A DNA stretch of 64,000 nt from the NCBI GenBank assembly GCA_030765065.1, contig CM060980.1:61240364-61304363 (forward strand), in the 5' to 3' direction. Source of the stretch: Deroplatys truncata. Taxonomy: Eukaryota > Arthropoda > Insecta > Mantodea > Mantidae. The first letter of the stretch is position 1. Each line of letters begins with the position of its first letter. Shown piece by piece: positions 61,395 to 64,000 of this stretch. The notes under the pieces were generated by a model. The model worked only from the letters and a program-made list of their open reading frames with translations, was not told where the DNA came from and did not search any database. The translations under genes were made by a program, and so were the position numbers.

Positions 61395-61640
61395 TATGCC
61401 CGTACCGACGTGGTGCCTCGTTAAACATGGATTCATGAGCGGGAGGTCCGCGGTTCAAATTCCGACAGGGCCGTTCCTCCCTACAGACTGAGGTTTTCTC
61501 CAGGTTTTTCTCAGTCCGCATAACTGTCAAATGCCAGGAAAGTACCCTAAGCTTAGGCCTGGAACGTTTTCTTCCCAAATTTCCATTCCCAATTATCACT
61601 TCAGGCATCAGCAGTGCCACCGCCTATGGGCCGTATGCAG
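61395..61640 (+). mobile_element. tRNA-derived SINE (family F)
   Basis: Decayed head with GGTCCGCGGTTCAAATTCC as B box, then CAGGTTTTTCTCAGTCCG, CATAACTGTCAAATGCC and AAGCTTAGGCCTGGAACG. The body matches the minus-strand copy at 40330-40550. Confidence 0.75.
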
Positions 61641-62779
61641 TAAGAGCGGGTGGGCGCTAAACACTAAAAATGTTTTACACTGTAAAGTGCGGCAATTTCC
61701 GATCTCTTGATATATGTGTTTTTGAATTTTAACAATACAGTAAACTTCAACGTTCACAGTATCTCAAAAAACAAGTGCTGCCTTTTGCTGTATATTTTAC
61801 AGTTATGTACTACATCCAAATCTACATACTTCAGACATGTTCGCTCTTCTAAAGGGTACAAAAAGATTCGGAATTTGCTTTAGTGTTTAAAACATCTTAT
61901 TTTCGATATAAAATACCTAAAATTAGAAATATTGATTAAAAGTACTTAAATTATTAACTAATAAGACATATAAATAGGCAAAACACTTAAGAAGAAATAA
62001 GTGTTAGAGCTGAATGAAATTACAGAACTTGAAGAAAATAAAAAACATTCCGAAGAATATATTAAGAGAATACAGAAGATAATGAATGCGTACCTTTATA
62101 AACCTATGTAGGCTCAGTAAAATGGTGGGAATAAATTGTGAAGATCTAGCAAGCTCTTGGTCTAAACTTGAAATACAGAAGACCACTTATTTTTTAAATG
62201 CAATGTAAGTACTAAATTACTTTAATTCGCGATGGTGATGATGAATATTAATATTATTATTATTTACTGTATTTCATTCTATAAATAGTAGTCTATTTCA
62301 GAGTTTCAGTCTTCCCTAGATAAATGCATTATAGATTTTGTAACCCATAAATTTATATAAAAATCAGTATAGATAACCTTAACTACATTTTCGAAATGCA
62401 TGTAAGAAATATCGGATAAAAATTGAATGGAAACTCGAATGGAACAATTTGAATTAGTGAAGATACTAACAAAAGGAACTTTCAGAACATCAAAATTTTG
62501 TTGTAGAACATATATACACATTCATGCATGAATAAATGAAAACAGTACTTTAAACTTAGATTCAATTATTTTGAACGCGGAATCCAAAAATATATTTTCG
62601 TGAGATTTTCACTAAGATTCCAAGGTAGTACCATTTACCTTAAAGGTGATAACGATTATGGTGATGATGATTATGACGTCTCATGACAAGGCACTTCCCG
62701 TGATCATAAGGTTTTCAAGTAAAGCAGACAGAGGGAAGTCGTGCACCTTAATTCGGTGAACTGCATTACACTATGTGTG
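61641..62779. other. no recognised feature
   Basis: AT-rich with a weak GATGAT-rich patch near 62660. Nothing assigned. Confidence 0.45.
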
Positions 62780-62940
62780 TTGTTGAGAACATCCTGATGG
62801 CAGAGGCACTGGCGGAATAATTGGTAGGGCAAATATACACAAGCCTCGTTTTATCTGCTGCAAATCCCAGCTCAAGCTGGGAACGAATCCGGACCACCTT
62901 CATGAGAGGCAACCGGTGTAACCAGTCGCGGGGTCATAAC
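62780..62940 (-). mobile_element. probable tRNA-derived SINE
   Basis: The minus strand gives CCGCGACTGGTTACACCGG and GGTCCGGATTCGTTCCCAG, a tRNA-like head with a slightly damaged B box, followed by GAGCTGGGATTTG and a short body. No second copy in the window. Confidence 0.5.
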
Positions 62941-63289
62941 TGGATTAAACTGTATAATTAAAGTATCACATTAAAAAATATACATTAAAATAGTAAAGTG
63001 AATCACTAGAAGTAAATATGAGTCTGCCAATCCCTTCCGTTATTTAATATGTATTTAAATAAATTACAGGCTTTGGCTACAGTATAGTCCTAGAGGAGTG
63101 AAACAAAATCGAGTTAACATACACAGCTTACGCGTATGACCTATTTATTAATAACCATTTCTGAATATGGCATTCAAAGATCAATTACAAGTTTAAACAC
63201 AATTTTGGAAGTATATAGTATGGAATTATCTTGAAAACACCAATTCAATGGGAATCCAAGGAAAATACTGGATAAGAATACAAATGCTT
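62941..63289. other. no recognised feature
   Basis: AT-rich spacer. Confidence 0.4.
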
Positions 63290-63690
63290 ATGAATAATAA
63301 AATAGGAGACCAGACATCAAGTCTATTTAGGGTGTAGTATATCAAATGAAATAAATATAGATATATAAGAATTTTTTTCAAAACTAAATGGAATAACTAA
63401 AATAAATTTAAATAAAATGAACAGAAATCAACATAAGGAACACATAACATTACTGCAAAACCAGCTATAAATTTTGGTTATCAAGTATGGACACTAAGAC
63501 AAAAAGACAAGAGGAGACTGGAAGCGGCGCAGATGAGATTTGCTCCTCACCGGCTAGGAGCGACAATAAGAGGTAGACACAAAACTGAAGTTAAAGAAAA
63601 TTTAAAAATGAAAAATATAGTTGAAGTTCTGGAATACCAGAATAAATGAAGACTTGTGAAAAGGTATAGGTTATACCAGGTGGCCAGCAG
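63290..63690 (+). mobile_element. non-LTR retrotransposon 3' fragment
   Basis: Across frames the plus strand shows FGYQVWTLRQKDKRRLEAAQ, MRF and a following KTEVKENLKMKN block. This is the same C-terminal motif as at 33620-33960, so the two are related elements. The upstream part to 63290 is degraded coding-like sequence. Confidence 0.65.
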
Positions 63691-63967
63691 CACCGTATTC
63701 TACGTGTTTAGATATCCCTTCGTGCGTTAAAACAATTGTAGAATTCAAGGGGACAATTGCAAGCAAACATAGGTTAGTGGGGAACTGGCACAATAGCCAG
63801 CGAGCGACCTTGTTCTACTCCTCTTGCTCATCAGCGAAGACGATTAGCAGATCGCTGCACAATGCGTATAATCGTTAGACAAGAACAGCGTAAACATAAT
63901 TTACAAAATAGCTATGAGTGGATACTAATATGTCAAATGAGACATTTTAAATTATTTGTCAATATAT

Positions 63968-64000
63968 GCCGGCCCTCGTAGCCGTGGTTGCTGGAGTGTA
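63968..64000 (+). mobile_element. SINE head cut by the window end
   Basis: CCGGCCCTCGTAGCCGTGG followed by TTGCTGGAGTG resembles a tRNA-like A-box region; the B box would lie beyond the window. Confidence 0.4.

Overview
This window is animal nuclear DNA, most likely from an arthropod and probably an insect with a repeat-rich genome. It is AT-rich and has microsatellites, many tRNA-derived SINEs, mariner-type transposases, RNase H-bearing non-LTR retrotransposons, solo LTRs and an ORF family I know from arthropod genomes. I find no intact host gene. Nearly every short ORF is explained by a repeat or by chance, and many of them start at TTG rather than ATG.

The main feature is a giant inverted repeat from about 6770 to 24728. 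Two nearly identical arms of about 9 kb face each other across a 29-bp loop (15771-15799). From the outside in, each arm carries: a terminal inverted repeat with a 147-bp hairpin; promoter-like modules of about 1.1 kb in tandem, with CCAAT boxes, TGACGT sites, initiator-like TCAGT, GCCATCTT motifs and a consensus 5' splice donor; microsatellite-rich repeats; a cluster of an interspersed repeat here called DR1; a second initiator/exon/donor-like segment; a 76-bp satellite array (21 units on the left, 20 on the right); a GC-rich segment; and a central module ending in a GC-rich stem. No transposase or other recognisable protein lies inside. A possible 6-bp direct repeat, GGCCCC, flanks it. It resembles a foldback-type element, or a palindromic locus whose transcript would form long double-stranded RNA. 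An assembly artefact must also be excluded.

From 24.7 to 34 kb the sequence is a TE graveyard. It holds a SINE, a spliced but degraded gene-like ORF (25540-28239) split by a solo LTR with a 4-bp target duplication, a DR1 copy, more SINEs, and a decayed mariner-like transposase between two non-LTR fragments. From 35 to 49 kb are a foldback MITE with Tc1-like ends, three SINEs, a second inverted copy of the same LTR, a DR1 copy and long stretches with no recognisable feature. From 49 to 64 kb are DR1 copies invaded by other elements (a solo LTR, a SINE, and a LINE that itself holds a SINE with a perfect 13-bp duplication), an internally deleted mariner, an LTR-like sequence with a 36-bp tandem repeat, and a further non-LTR 3' fragment.

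Nothing here forms a pathway. The window records nested insertions plus one very unusual, nearly symmetrical structure. All homology statements come from reading the sequence and from memory of the families; no database search was run.
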